Below are positions 1 through 8,274 of a stretch of DNA of 64,000 nt, in pieces; the first letter of the stretch is position 1; every line of letters starts with the position of its first letter. Source of the DNA: UBA6168 sp964573725 (lineage in GTDB: Bacteria > Bacteroidota > Bacteroidia > Chitinophagales > Saprospiraceae); the NCBI GenBank assembly GCA_964573725.1, contig CAZNLJ010000015.1, forward strand, positions 1 to 64,000. Reading direction: 5' to 3'. Both the position numbers and the translations under genes were made by a program. A model generated the notes under the pieces. The model was given only the letters and a program-made list of their open reading frames with translations, was not told where the DNA came from and did no database searches.

Positions 1-240
1 CCCACCATCCCAGTCCATCCTTCAAATCATATGGAAATCCCAGTTCAAAACCCCATCCCAGTCCATCCTTCAAATCATATGGAAATCCCAGTTCACCCCC
101 CCATCCCAGTCCATCCTTCAAATCATATGGAAATCACTGTCCAAACCACTTCCATAACACACCAACAACCCTTTCCCCCAATAACAGCCCCCACCATCCC
201 AGTCCATCCTTCAAATCATATGGAAATCACTGTCCAACCA
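1..240. repeat. 48-bp tandem repeat array, C-rich
   Basis: Four near-identical copies of a roughly 34-bp core that begins CCATCCCAGTCCATCC and ends ATCATATGGAAATC start at 5, 53, 101 and 194. The spacings are 48, 48 and 93 bp, all multiples of three. The plus strand is very poor in G and rich in C and A, and its GC content is visibly lower than that of the genes that follow. The frame starting at base 1 is open through the whole array (repeated peptide IPVHPSNHMEI) and stops at 241-243, overlapping the next ATG. It may be the 3' end of a repeat-protein gene entering from outside the window, or an intergenic minisatellite. It is not CRISPR-like because there are no unique spacers of even length. 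Confidence 0.85.
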
Positions 241-243
241 TGA
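1..243 (+). CDS. possible 3' end of a repeat-peptide ORF (partial, doubtful)
   Basis: This is the open frame through the tandem array, without a stop from base 1 to TGA at 241-243. The peptide consists of 16-residue units rich in Pro, His and Val. Indels between copies keep the frame, which is what coding selection would give, and the TGA overlaps the ATG of the next gene (ATGA), as in translational coupling. Against it, a 48-bp period keeps any frame open by itself, the composition is unlike that of the neighbours, and no known family is recognised. It could equally be non-coding. Confidence 0.25.
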   Translation, partial: PTIPVHPSNHMEIPVQNPIPVHPSNHMEIPVHPPIPVHPSNHMEITVQTTSITHQQPFPPITAPTIPVHPSNHMEITVQP

Positions 244-1613
244 AAATACGCGTACAAGTCGGCCACCTGGTCCCGGAGACAAGCTATGCGATCGACGTGT
301 TGTTGGGTGAGATCGGGGGGATACCGTACGACATCAGCGTAGCCGACACACCGGCGGGAGAAACAAGGTTGGTGCTGGAAAACGGCAGGCGGCTGGTGTT
401 GGCGGATACATTTTTTTCCAAGCATCGGGAACCCTCATCCTACTTGCGGCAGGAGAACATCCCGGAGGGTGTCTGCTGGCAGCCGCGGGCGGAGAATCCA
501 TTTTTGGCGGAAGAGAACCTACCCATCTGGTACGGGGATGGGCGTTTGCGGGTGGAGGAGGCTGAAATCCGATGGGACATCGACGTATTCGCCACCGTAT
601 TCTACTGCCTGAGCCGATGGGAGGAGCAGGTAATCCCCGAAAGGGACCGGCACGGCCGGTTCCGGGCGGCCGACTCCTTGGCCGGGCGGGCGGGATTCTT
701 GGGCCGGCCGGTCGTCAACGAGTATGCGGAGACGGTGTGGCGGATGTTGGCGCACCTGGGCGTGGGACAGGCGCGGCGGCCGCGGCGGTTCCGGGCCATG
801 GTGACCCACGACATCGACTACCCCTTGTTGTGGGGGGGCACCTGGTCCCTGGCCAGGAAGCTGGGCGGCAGCCTGTTGCGGCGGCGGGACATCGGGGAAG
901 CCGGATATTATGTGCGGCAGTACGGGCAATTTCGTCGGGGCAAGGAACCGGACCCATACGACAACCTGGACTGGTTGATGGACCGGTCGGAGGCGGTCGG
1001 TCTCCGTTCCCATTTCTTCTTCATGGCGCAAGGCACCCATCCCGAGGACCGGCGGACGCAAGTACCGGAAGAGCACCTGCGCAATCGGATGGCGGAGATA
1101 GCGGCGCGGGGGCATCACATCGGCTTCCACCCCAGTTACCGGACCGGAGAAGACCCGATGCTGTTCCGGGCGGAGAAAGCCTGGCTCGAGCGGCTGGCCG
1201 GTAAGGAAATCAGGATTGGACGGCAGCATTTCCTGCGCTTTTCCGTGCCGGAGACCTGGCGGCGGTGGGCGGAAGCCGGCATGGAATGGGACAGCAGCCT
1301 GGGCTACGCCGAGGTGCCTGGGTTCCGGGCCGGTATTTGCGACCCATTTCCCGTGTTCGACATCTTGGCGCGCCGTCCCCTACCCTTGCGGGAATATCCC
1401 TTGCTGGCCATGGACACCACCTGGTTTGCGTACAAGCGCAGCACACCGGCGCAGGCCGCGGCGGAACTGTCGGAGCTGGTCGGGACCGTGCGGCGGTATG
1501 CCGGCACTTTTGTCCTGTTGTGGCACAACACCTCCTTCATTCCGCCGTGGGCGGCCTATCGGCCGGTGTATGAGGCCTTGCTGGAAGCCCTGGGAGCAGG
1601 CGACGGAGGGTAG
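240..1613 (+). CDS. DUF7033 / polysaccharide deacetylase family protein
   Basis: Predicted 457-aa carbohydrate esterase of the NodB/polysaccharide deacetylase fold, preceded by an N-terminal region of the type called DUF7033. The metal-binding first motif is THDID at residues 189-193. The second is GFHPSY, with His at about 297, and a late LLWHNT motif supplies the probable C-terminal active-site histidine. No signal peptide is visible, so it probably acts in the cytoplasm on a nucleotide- or lipid-linked glycan, or has a non-deacetylase role. The ATG at 240 overlaps the stop of the repeat frame. The 3' end overlaps the convergent glycosyltransferase gene by 77 bp. Proteins of this type are usually found in exopolysaccharide clusters, which suits the three genes downstream. 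The substrate cannot be deduced. Confidence 0.8.
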   Translation: MKIRVQVGHLVPETSYAIDVLLGEIGGIPYDISVADTPAGETRLVLENGRRLVLADTFFSKHREPSSYLRQENIPEGVCWQPRAENPFLAEENLPIWYGDGRLRVEEAEIRWDIDVFATVFYCLSRWEEQVIPERDRHGRFRAADSLAGRAGFLGRPVVNEYAETVWRMLAHLGVGQARRPRRFRAMVTHDIDYPLLWGGTWSLARKLGGSLLRRRDIGEAGYYVRQYGQFRRGKEPDPYDNLDWLMDRSEAVGLRSHFFFMAQGTHPEDRRTQVPEEHLRNRMAEIAARGHHIGFHPSYRTGEDPMLFRAEKAWLERLAGKEIRIGRQHFLRFSVPETWRRWAEAGMEWDSSLGYAEVPGFRAGICDPFPVFDILARRPLPLREYPLLAMDTTWFAYKRSTPAQAAAELSELVGTVRRYAGTFVLLWHNTSFIPPWAAYRPVYEALLEALGAGDGG

Positions 1614-2787
1614 GCAGCAGGTTGCGGCGCAGCTGTTGTTCCCAGTCCAGGTGGGCGCATGCATAATCCCGGATACGGTCCGGGCGGCAAGCCGGGATCA
1701 AGCAGGACCGGTGGAAATCGACCAGTCCGGCGACATCGACCGCTGCTTCGGAGGCGGGCAAGCGGCGGACCCAGGGCAAGGCTTGCGGAAAATCCGGGTC
1801 CTGGGAAGCCAGGAAAAAAGGAATCCCGCGTGCGGCATATTCCCGGTGTTTGAGCGACGAATCCAGGGACACCCCTTTGCGGTGGATGGCCAGGGTACCG
1901 ACCCCGAGGTCGGCGCGGTCGAAGAGGCCGTCCAATGCGGGGCCTTCCATGGGCGGCAGGAAGCGGACACAATCCGCGAGGCCGAGGTGGAGGGCCAGCG
2001 CCTTCCAGTCCTGCAGCACGGCACCGTCGCCGACGAGGGTGAGGGAGACCGGGTGGTGGCCGGGCCGGATGCGGTGTCGGGCGATGCCATGCAGCAACCG
2101 GTCGATGCCATGCCAGAACTGCCAGTTGCCGATGCCGAGGAGCCGCAGGGGCGATGCGGAGGAGGGTTCCGGCGGGCGGGGCGCACGCAAGGATACCCGG
2201 GCCGGGTCGATGCCGTTGCGCAGGGTCAGGGCCGGGCGGCCGAAGATGACCGTGGCCGGCGACCCGTAGCAGGTCACCAGGTCGAGCAGCGGCGGCAAGG
2301 CCGGCACCGCCAGTCGGTCGAGGCAGGCGGCCGTCCGCATCCACCATCCTTTCGCCTCCAGGGCATAGGGCCAGGTCGGGATTTCCAGGACGATGCGGGC
2401 CTGCGGCGCGACCCGGCGGATATGCCGGAGGGTATGCAGGAAGGCCGGATGTGCCATTTCATAGCGGATGTAGACCAGTTGATAGCGGGAAAAATCGATG
2501 GACCGCCGCAACAGCCGATGATAGGCCAGCAAGAAGAAAAACGCTTTTGCCGGCGTGCGAAGCAGGAAGGAAGGCGGGAAGGAAGCCACTTTGGACGCAT
2601 TGCGGAGGAGGCCGTCGCGGCACAGCCAGCAGAGGTCCATGTCGAGGCCGAGCTGTCGGAAGGCGGCTACCTGGCCCAGGCACTTCCGGATGACGCCCAG
2701 GTTGCCGGTCTGGTCCCGGTTCACCCGGGCCAGGAAGAGGGCGCGGATGGGGGGCGTATCAGGATCGGAGGAGGACATGGAGGGCAT
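1537..2787 (-). CDS. GT4-type glycosyltransferase
   Basis: A 416-aa protein with the two-Rossmann GT-B layout of family 4 glycosyltransferases. The N-terminal half has a cleft motif (NRDQTGNLGVIRK near residue 20). The C-terminal half has the donor-site pattern LRLLGIGNWQFWHGIDRLL, then LTLVGDGAVLQDW, and a late segment GVSLDSSLKHREYAARGIP where the usual E-x7-E motif would sit. The start at 2787 overlaps the end of the upstream FemAB-like gene by 29 bp; an alternative in-frame ATG lies at 2778. The same frame reads open far upstream, but that part is antisense or out of frame with the neighbouring gene and is not coding. The 3' end runs 77 bp into the convergent deacetylase gene. Sugar specificity is unknown. 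Confidence 0.75.
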   Translation of the reverse strand: MPSMSSSDPDTPPIRALFLARVNRDQTGNLGVIRKCLGQVAAFRQLGLDMDLCWLCRDGLLRNASKVASFPPSFLLRTPAKAFFFLLAYHRLLRRSIDFSRYQLVYIRYEMAHPAFLHTLRHIRRVAPQARIVLEIPTWPYALEAKGWWMRTAACLDRLAVPALPPLLDLVTCYGSPATVIFGRPALTLRNGIDPARVSLRAPRPPEPSSASPLRLLGIGNWQFWHGIDRLLHGIARHRIRPGHHPVSLTLVGDGAVLQDWKALALHLGLADCVRFLPPMEGPALDGLFDRADLGVGTLAIHRKGVSLDSSLKHREYAARGIPFFLASQDPDFPQALPWVRRLPASEAAVDVAGLVDFHRSCLIPACRPDRIRDYACAHLDWEQQLRRNLLPTLRRLLPGLPARPHTPADRPPTAE

Positions 2788-3736
2788 AGATCCAGCGGTT
2801 GGCGGGTTTGAAGAGTTGGAAGACGGGGGTTCGTTCCGCCCCGAAGGCACGGAAGAACGGCTCCACGGTCGGCAGCATGCTTCCTTCGAAGTTGAAGGTC
2901 CGGCCCTCGGCCAGGGTATCCCGGATGGCGTGCCAGAGCACGAGGGAAGCAGCGCCGGTGTGGCGCAGGGCGGGGGCGGACGCCAGCATCCAGCAATAGG
3001 CCGTATGGTCGTCCCATACCCGGTAAAGGGCAGCGGCAGGGTCCCCCTCCGGCAGGGAGGCGGCATAGATGGACCCTTGTCCTTTGCCTTCGATGGCCCG
3101 GTGGAGCGCTTCCCAGCCGGGGCCTTCGTACGGGGAGGCCAAGCCCTGGCGGGAGAAAGTATCCCGGCAGAGCGCACGGAGTGTGTCGACCTGGCCGGAG
3201 CGGGAAACCGATAGTCCGCCGCGTTCGGCTTTGCGGATCTTATTGCGGACGCTCGGCTCGAGGTGGGTCCAGGCCAGGTCGGAAGACTGGGCTTGCAACA
3301 GATACGTATAGCGGGTGGACTGCCGGTATCCTTTCCGGTGGAATGGCAGCCAGTTCCGCAGGGTATCCGTATGGATCTGGTGATACCACAGGCAGTCGGG
3401 AAGCGTATCGAGCAGGGTATCCACGAGCAGCTGTTCGCGGTGGTAGCGGGCGGTCCGCTTGGCCGGGGCGGCATCCGGAGCGAGGTAGACCCCGAGATAA
3501 GGCGTGTGCGCCGGCATCCGGATGGTACGGACCCAGCCGTACCGCTTTTCCATCCAGGCGATGGCGGCGGCGAGTCCGCCGTCGGGGCTGACCAGGCACC
3601 AGCCTTGCCACCGGCCGGTCCCGCAGGCCGCATCGAGCCACCAGGATTGGTGGAAAATCGGCAGTCCCGGCGGCGGGGCTTCCGGCGCCCCGGGACCGTG
3701 GTACGGGAGAAGACGGTATTTTTCTTTTGCCGGCAT
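2759..3736 (-). CDS. FemAB/GNAT-like acyltransferase (exopolysaccharide type)
   Basis: A 325-aa protein with the look of the FemAB/GNAT-fold family found in exosortase and exopolysaccharide loci. The basic core segment VRNKIRKAERGGL is typical, followed by an acceptor half with YRVWDDHTAYCWMLAS and FNFEGSML. Members add amino acids or acyl groups to peptidoglycan precursors or glycans; here the acceptor is unknown. The gene is transcribed divergently from asparagine synthase and overlaps the downstream glycosyltransferase by 29 bp, so the two are probably co-translated. The start ATG at 3736 gives a typical family length. No signal peptide or membrane segment is seen, so it should be cytoplasmic. 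Confidence 0.65.
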   Translation of the reverse strand: MPAKEKYRLLPYHGPGAPEAPPPGLPIFHQSWWLDAACGTGRWQGWCLVSPDGGLAAAIAWMEKRYGWVRTIRMPAHTPYLGVYLAPDAAPAKRTARYHREQLLVDTLLDTLPDCLWYHQIHTDTLRNWLPFHRKGYRQSTRYTYLLQAQSSDLAWTHLEPSVRNKIRKAERGGLSVSRSGQVDTLRALCRDTFSRQGLASPYEGPGWEALHRAIEGKGQGSIYAASLPEGDPAAALYRVWDDHTAYCWMLASAPALRHTGAASLVLWHAIRDTLAEGRTFNFEGSMLPTVEPFFRAFGAERTPVFQLFKPANRWIYALHVLLRS

Positions 3737-3937
3737 GGGCTTGCGCTGTTAGGCCGGAAGCAATAATACGATGAACGGGGCAATCTGCGAAAAACCGGCC
3801 TGGATTTCCGGCGCAGCGAAGCATGGGCTGTAGCGACCCGGCGCCGGAGACCCCGCGGAAACGATCCCTGGAAAGCCGGGCAAGCCCGGTGGCGACCTTC
3901 GCTCCGGCCCCTCCTTTTATTCAACCAGTAAACCACC

Positions 3938-5854
3938 ATGTGCGGCATCTTCGGAATATGGCCCCGTTCGGCGCTACCGAACGCGACGGCAGCCCGGCTG
4001 GCGGACAGCGCCGCCGCATCGCTCGAATCACGCGGACCGGACGGGACCGGGGTCTTGTATGTCAGTGGCGGGACGGCATCGTGGCACGAGGATACCGCCC
4101 CCCGACCGGAAGGCGGCTGCGACCTGATGATGCTGCACCGGCGGCTCGCCATCATAGACCTGTCTGGTCGGTCCGCCCAGCCCATGTCGGATGCGACCGG
4201 CCGGTACTGGATCGTCTACAACGGCGAGATCTACAACTACCGCAGCCTGCGGAGCGAGCTGGCGGGACAAGGCATCCGTTTCCGGACGGAGGGGGACACC
4301 GAAGTCTTGCTGGAGGGCTGGCGCAAATGGGGAGTCCGGGTGCTGGAGAAAGTAGTCGGCATGTATGCCTTCGGCATCTACGACATCCGGGAGCGGGAGC
4401 TGACCTTGGTCCGCGACCCGATCGGCATCAAGCCCTTGTACTATGTGGTCACCGCGCGCCACCGGGTGGCGTTTGCGTCGGACCAGACGACCCTGTTGCA
4501 GACCGGGGTGGCGGCGGCCGAACCCGATTGGGACGGGGTGATGTCCGGGATGTTGTTCCGGGGCTCGCTGCGCCCCGGGACGGTACACCGCGGGATGCGG
4601 GCCGTGGAGCCGGGCACGGTCCTGGTGTTTCGGGAATCGGGTACGCGGTTGCACCGCTACTGGGACCTTGGGCCGCGGGATCCGGTCCGGTGTGAGGAGG
4701 GAGCGGTGTTGGAAGCATCGGGGGCCCTGCTGCGGCAGGTCGTCTCCGATGCCATGGTCTCGGATGTGGAGGTGGCCAGCCTGATGAGCGGCGGCATCGA
4801 CTCCACCACCCTCAGTGCGGTGGCGCGGCAGTTCCGGCCCGGGCTGAAGGCCTACACCTTGCATTGGGACGATGCGGAGGGGCCGGACGAAAGCCGGCGG
4901 GCGGCGGCGGTGGCGAAGCGGCACGGCCTCGTGCACATGCTGGTCAACGCGGGGGCCGCAACCGACCCCCGGGATTTGTTGGAGATGTTCGACACTTTCG
5001 AGGAGCCGATCGGGTTTCCGGAGCCCCACCAGCCGATGGCGGCGGCCTTGGCGGCGGACGGCATCCGGGTGGTCCTGAACGGGTTGGGGCCCGACGAGCT
5101 GTTGGCCGGCTACCGGTATTACCGGCTGCTGGAGGGTTGGCGGTGGTCACCGCTGCTGCGTCGGCTGCCCGGCATTCCGGCCCGGTGGTCACCCGGGGCC
5201 GCCTGGGCCGCATCGATCCTACAGGCGCCCGATCCGGCGACCGCCTATGCAAAAGCCTACGGGGGCGCCTTATGGGGCTTTGACGAACCCTTTCTCGTGC
5301 CGGGACTGGCCAAAGGGGCGGAACAAGCCTTGGAACAGGTCCGGAACCTGGCCGCACCCTTCGGCAATAAGCCGGAAAACAGCCTCCGGCTGTTCAGCTA
5401 CCTCGACCTGAAGATACAGGTCGGCACGCACCACAACCACACGAGCGACCGATTCCTGATGCGACGGAGCATCGAGGGCCGTTTTCCTTACCTGGACATC
5501 CGTTGGGTCGAGCACTGCTTCCACCTGCCGGACCATTTCAAGCTGCGGGGGCGGACCCAGAAGTGGTTGCTCCGCCGCTTGGCGGGCAGTTACCTGGAAC
5601 CTTCGGGACCGGCTTCCAGGAAAAGCGGCTTCAGCATACCCGGAGCCCTGTTGACGCGGGAGCCGGCGGTGCGGGCCCTGTTGGAGGAGCTGGTACAGGC
5701 ACTGGGCCGCCGCGGCATCGTCCGGCCGGCCCTGGTCCGGGAAACGCTTGCCGGCTGGCAGCAAGGGCGACCGGTGGTCCCGAGGATGCTGTACCTCGCC
5801 AACCTGGAGCGGTGGCTGCAAAACCTCGGGCGCTACGGCGGCCACCCCATTTAA
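3938..5854 (+). CDS. asnB: asparagine synthase, glutamine-hydrolysing
   Basis: A 638-aa class II amidotransferase. The start MCGIFGIW places the catalytic cysteine at residue 2, exposed after Met removal. The glutaminase domain covers about 1-210 (AIIDLSG, YNGEIYNY and GEGDTEVL-like motifs). The synthetase domain carries the PP-loop ATP signature SGGIDS at residues 284-289 and a later NGLGPDELLAGY motif. The reaction is ATP-dependent amidation of aspartate, or of another carboxylate, with ammonia from glutamine. Family members in polysaccharide clusters often amidate sugar acids or peptides, and the divergent FemAB-like and glycosyltransferase genes make that possible here. Full-length asparagine synthases are 550-640 aa, so the length is normal. 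Confidence 0.85.
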   Translation: MCGIFGIWPRSALPNATAARLADSAAASLESRGPDGTGVLYVSGGTASWHEDTAPRPEGGCDLMMLHRRLAIIDLSGRSAQPMSDATGRYWIVYNGEIYNYRSLRSELAGQGIRFRTEGDTEVLLEGWRKWGVRVLEKVVGMYAFGIYDIRERELTLVRDPIGIKPLYYVVTARHRVAFASDQTTLLQTGVAAAEPDWDGVMSGMLFRGSLRPGTVHRGMRAVEPGTVLVFRESGTRLHRYWDLGPRDPVRCEEGAVLEASGALLRQVVSDAMVSDVEVASLMSGGIDSTTLSAVARQFRPGLKAYTLHWDDAEGPDESRRAAAVAKRHGLVHMLVNAGAATDPRDLLEMFDTFEEPIGFPEPHQPMAAALAADGIRVVLNGLGPDELLAGYRYYRLLEGWRWSPLLRRLPGIPARWSPGAAWAASILQAPDPATAYAKAYGGALWGFDEPFLVPGLAKGAEQALEQVRNLAAPFGNKPENSLRLFSYLDLKIQVGTHHNHTSDRFLMRRSIEGRFPYLDIRWVEHCFHLPDHFKLRGRTQKWLLRRLAGSYLEPSGPASRKSGFSIPGALLTREPAVRALLEELVQALGRRGIVRPALVRETLAGWQQGRPVVPRMLYLANLERWLQNLGRYGGHPI

Positions 5855-5904
5855 AAAATAGGGCGGCGAAGCCTGCGGACGATATACGGACGCCCCGAAA
5901 CCCC

Positions 5905-5912
5905 TACCTTTG
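5905..5912 (+). promoter_or_regulatory. candidate Bacteroidota -7 element (mrp)
   Basis: TACCTTTG matches the phylum's TAnnTTTG -7 consensus and lies 22 bp before the mrp ATG. No convincing -33 TTTG is present at the usual spacing, so this rests on the -7 box alone. Confidence 0.45.
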
Positions 5913-5934
5913 CGGCGCAAGCAAAACACCGAAT

Positions 5935-7029
5935 ATGGAAATGGACAAACAGCGCATCGTAGACGCCTTGTACAACGTCAAGGATCCGGCCACCGGAAAA
6001 GACATCATCAAGTCCAGGATGGTGGAAAACCTGGAGATCAGCGGCAGCCAGGTCAATTTCCACCTGATCCTGCCCAGCTTGAACAGTCCCCACAAGCAGA
6101 CCATCATCATGGAATGCATGGCCGCCATCCAGGGCGTATACCCTGCCGCCACCGTCAATCCCCATCTCGTCGCCAAGACCGCGGGTGCACAAGGCGATGG
6201 GGAGCGTGCCCTGCCGCACGTCCGCAACATCATTGCCGTCGCCTCCGGCAAGGGCGGGGTCGGGAAGTCCACCGTATCGGTCAACCTGGCACTGTCCCTG
6301 CAGCAGTTGGGCGCGAAGGTAGGCATGGTCGACGCAGACCTCTACGGGCCGTCCATCCCACTGATGTTGGGTCTCCAGGGCCAGCGGCCCAAGGTGCAGG
6401 AAGTACACGGGCAACCCAAGATCATCCCCCTGACGGCGCACGGGATGCCGGTCATCTCCATCGGATTCATCATCGAGCCGGAACAGGCCGTTGTCCTGCG
6501 GGGGCCGCGGCTGGCAGGCATCATCAAGCAGTTCTTCAACGACGTCATCTGGCCGGACCTCGACTACCTGGTCGTCGACCTGCCGCCCGGCACCGGCGAT
6601 ATCCAACTCACGCTGGTCCAGACCGTACCCGTCACCGGCGCCATCATGGTCACCACCCCCCAGGAAGTCGCCGTCGCCGATGCACTCAAGGCGATGAACA
6701 TGTTCCTGCTGCCCTCGGTCAACGTACCGATATTGGGTATCGTGGAAAACATGGCCTGGTTCACGCCGGAAGACATGCCGGACCGCAAGTATTACCTGTT
6801 CGGGGAAGGCGGCGGCAAGAAGATGGTCCAACTGAGCCGGTCGATGTTATTGGGGCAGATCCCCCTTGTGCAGGGGGTCCGGGAAGGCGGCGACAGCGGG
6901 CAGCCGATCGCCACCCGGTCGGATTCGCCCGTCGGGCAAGCCTTCCGGAAGGTGGCGGAAAACACCTTGCGCCAGGTCGCCGTCCGCCACGAAATGCTCG
7001 GGCCGACCCGGGTAGTCGCCGTGGAATGA
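5935..7029 (+). CDS. mrp: Mrp/ApbC/NBP35-type P-loop ATPase, Fe-S carrier
   Basis: A 364-aa protein with an N-terminal DUF59/MIP18 domain (about residues 1-90) and a ParA-like P-loop domain. The deviant Walker A SGKGGVGKST is at residues 104-113, DADLYGPS follows, and then DLPPGTGD. Mrp proteins carry and transfer Fe-S clusters to apoproteins. The C-terminal CxxC that usually binds the cluster is not visible: after ENMAWF the sequence reads TPEDMPDRKYYLFG, with no cysteine pair. An in-frame extension upstream to 5503 overlaps asnB and was rejected; a second ATG at 5941 is equally possible. A NifU-type scaffold gene follows 88 bp downstream, which supports a role in Fe-S assembly. Confidence 0.9.
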   Translation: MEMDKQRIVDALYNVKDPATGKDIIKSRMVENLEISGSQVNFHLILPSLNSPHKQTIIMECMAAIQGVYPAATVNPHLVAKTAGAQGDGERALPHVRNIIAVASGKGGVGKSTVSVNLALSLQQLGAKVGMVDADLYGPSIPLMLGLQGQRPKVQEVHGQPKIIPLTAHGMPVISIGFIIEPEQAVVLRGPRLAGIIKQFFNDVIWPDLDYLVVDLPPGTGDIQLTLVQTVPVTGAIMVTTPQEVAVADALKAMNMFLLPSVNVPILGIVENMAWFTPEDMPDRKYYLFGEGGGKKMVQLSRSMLLGQIPLVQGVREGGDSGQPIATRSDSPVGQAFRKVAENTLRQVAVRHEMLGPTRVVAVE

Positions 7030-7117
7030 GCCGGCGGCGCGGACCGGGCCGCACAGGCGTCGTTTTATCCGAAAAAAGCTTATTTTCGCAAGCGGAAGCG
7101 CCATACAACCATTTACC

Positions 7118-7375
7118 ATGTCAGACCAGGAAAAAAACCTGCTGCTGCAGCAAGTCGACCAAGCCTTGGATGATGTACGTCCCCATCTTGCGGCCGATGG
7201 CGGCAACGTCGAGGTGGTGGACATCACCGACGAACTCACCGTCAAGGTCCGGTGGCTCGGCAATTGCGAGACCTGCTTCATGTCGGTCATGACCATGAAG
7301 GCCGGGATCGAGCAAGCCATCAAGAACAAGATCCCCGTCATCCGCCAGGTGGAGGCCGTCAACGGCGTCGCCTGA
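7118..7375 (+). CDS. NifU C-terminal-domain Fe-S scaffold protein
   Basis: An 85-aa protein that consists only of the NifU/Nfu cluster-binding domain. The cysteine pair NCETC (Cys50 and Cys53) is the Fe-S binding motif of a homodimeric scaffold or carrier. The segment VRPHLAADGGNVEVV is the family signature. It follows mrp, so the two genes probably work together in delivering clusters to apoproteins in the cytoplasm. A TAnnTTTG-like box (TATTTTCG, 7081-7088) precedes it, so it may also have its own promoter. Stand-alone NifU domains of 80-100 aa are common in Bacteroidota. Confidence 0.88.
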   Translation: MSDQEKNLLLQQVDQALDDVRPHLAADGGNVEVVDITDELTVKVRWLGNCETCFMSVMTMKAGIEQAIKNKIPVIRQVEAVNGVA

Positions 7376-7435
7376 GCCCGCCGGCCCGGGGCGACGCATC
7401 GGGCCGCGGCGCCCCCTTCACCCATCCTTTCCACC

Positions 7436-8257
7436 ATGACGCGGCAAGCACTCACCGATTTCATCCGACAGCAGCGCAGCTTCCTCTGTGTCGGCCTCGA
7501 CCCGGACCCGGACCGCCTGCCGCAGCCTCTGCGGGGCCATCCGGACGGCATCACCATCTTCCACCGGGAAATCATCGCCGCCACCCGGGACCTGTGCGTG
7601 GCCTACAAGCCCAACCTCGCCTTCTACGAGGCGCGGGGCCTGCAGGGCTGGCGCGAGCTCGAACAGACCCGGGCCCTCCTCCCCGACAGCCATTTCTCCA
7701 TCGCGGACGCCAAGCGCGGCGACATCGGCAACACCGCCACCCGGTATGCCCAGGCCTTTTTCGGCAACCTGGACTTCGACGCCATCACCGTCGCCCCGTA
7801 CATGGGTGCGGACAGTGTCCTCCCCTTCCTCGAGTTCGCCGGCAAATGGGTCATCCTCCTGGCGCTGACCTCCAATCCCGGCAGCAGCGATTTCCAGCTG
7901 AGTCCCCAGGAGGACGGCCTGCCCTTGTATGCGAAAGTCCTCCGCACCGCCGCCGGCTGGGGAAGCCCCGACAACCTGATGTTCGTCACCGGGGCCACCC
8001 ATCCCGAGAAATTCGAGGCCATCCGGGCCCTGGTGCCCGACCACTTCCTGCTCGTGCCGGGTATCGGCGCGCAGGGCGGCGACCTCGCCGCCGTCTGTGC
8101 CCACGGCCGGAACCCGCAGGTCGGCCTGCTCGTGAATGCCTCCCGGAATATCCTCTATGCCGGCGACGGACCCGACTTTGCGGAAAAAGCGCGGGCGGCG
8201 GCCCTGCAAATTCAACAGCAGATGGCATACTTGCTGCCGCCGGACCTGCGTTCCTGA
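7436..8257 (+). CDS. pyrF: orotidine-5'-phosphate decarboxylase (type 2)
   Basis: A 273-aa enzyme that decarboxylates orotidine monophosphate to UMP, the last step of pyrimidine synthesis. The catalytic Asp-x-Lys appears as DAKRGDIGNTA, with Lys at residue 93. The N-terminal motif FLCVGLDPD and the later VTGATHPEKF and LLVPGIGAQGGD motifs fit the longer subfamily 2 of the enzyme, for which about 270 aa is the standard length. The gene lies 60 bp after the NifU-type gene and 17 bp before the barrel gene, so it is probably part of the same forward transcript. Nothing unusual is seen in the active site. Confidence 0.93.
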   Translation: MTRQALTDFIRQQRSFLCVGLDPDPDRLPQPLRGHPDGITIFHREIIAATRDLCVAYKPNLAFYEARGLQGWRELEQTRALLPDSHFSIADAKRGDIGNTATRYAQAFFGNLDFDAITVAPYMGADSVLPFLEFAGKWVILLALTSNPGSSDFQLSPQEDGLPLYAKVLRTAAGWGSPDNLMFVTGATHPEKFEAIRALVPDHFLLVPGIGAQGGDLAAVCAHGRNPQVGLLVNASRNILYAGDGPDFAEKARAAALQIQQQMAYLLPPDLRS

Positions 8258-8274
8258 AAGGTCCGACCATCACC

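Noticed and set aside
1..240. CRISPR array
   Set aside because: The repeats are directly adjoining units of a minisatellite; the intervening sequence is itself repeated, not a set of unique spacers, and no cas gene is present.
1216..2811. A 531-aa plus-strand frame opposite the GT4 gene
   Set aside because: Antisense to a glycosyltransferase with recognisable donor-site motifs; no domain of its own.
2788..4185. N-terminal extension of the GT4 frame to 4185
   Set aside because: It overlaps the FemAB-like gene in another frame, and the peptide is Pro/Ser/Arg-rich and non-homologous, so the real start is near 2787.
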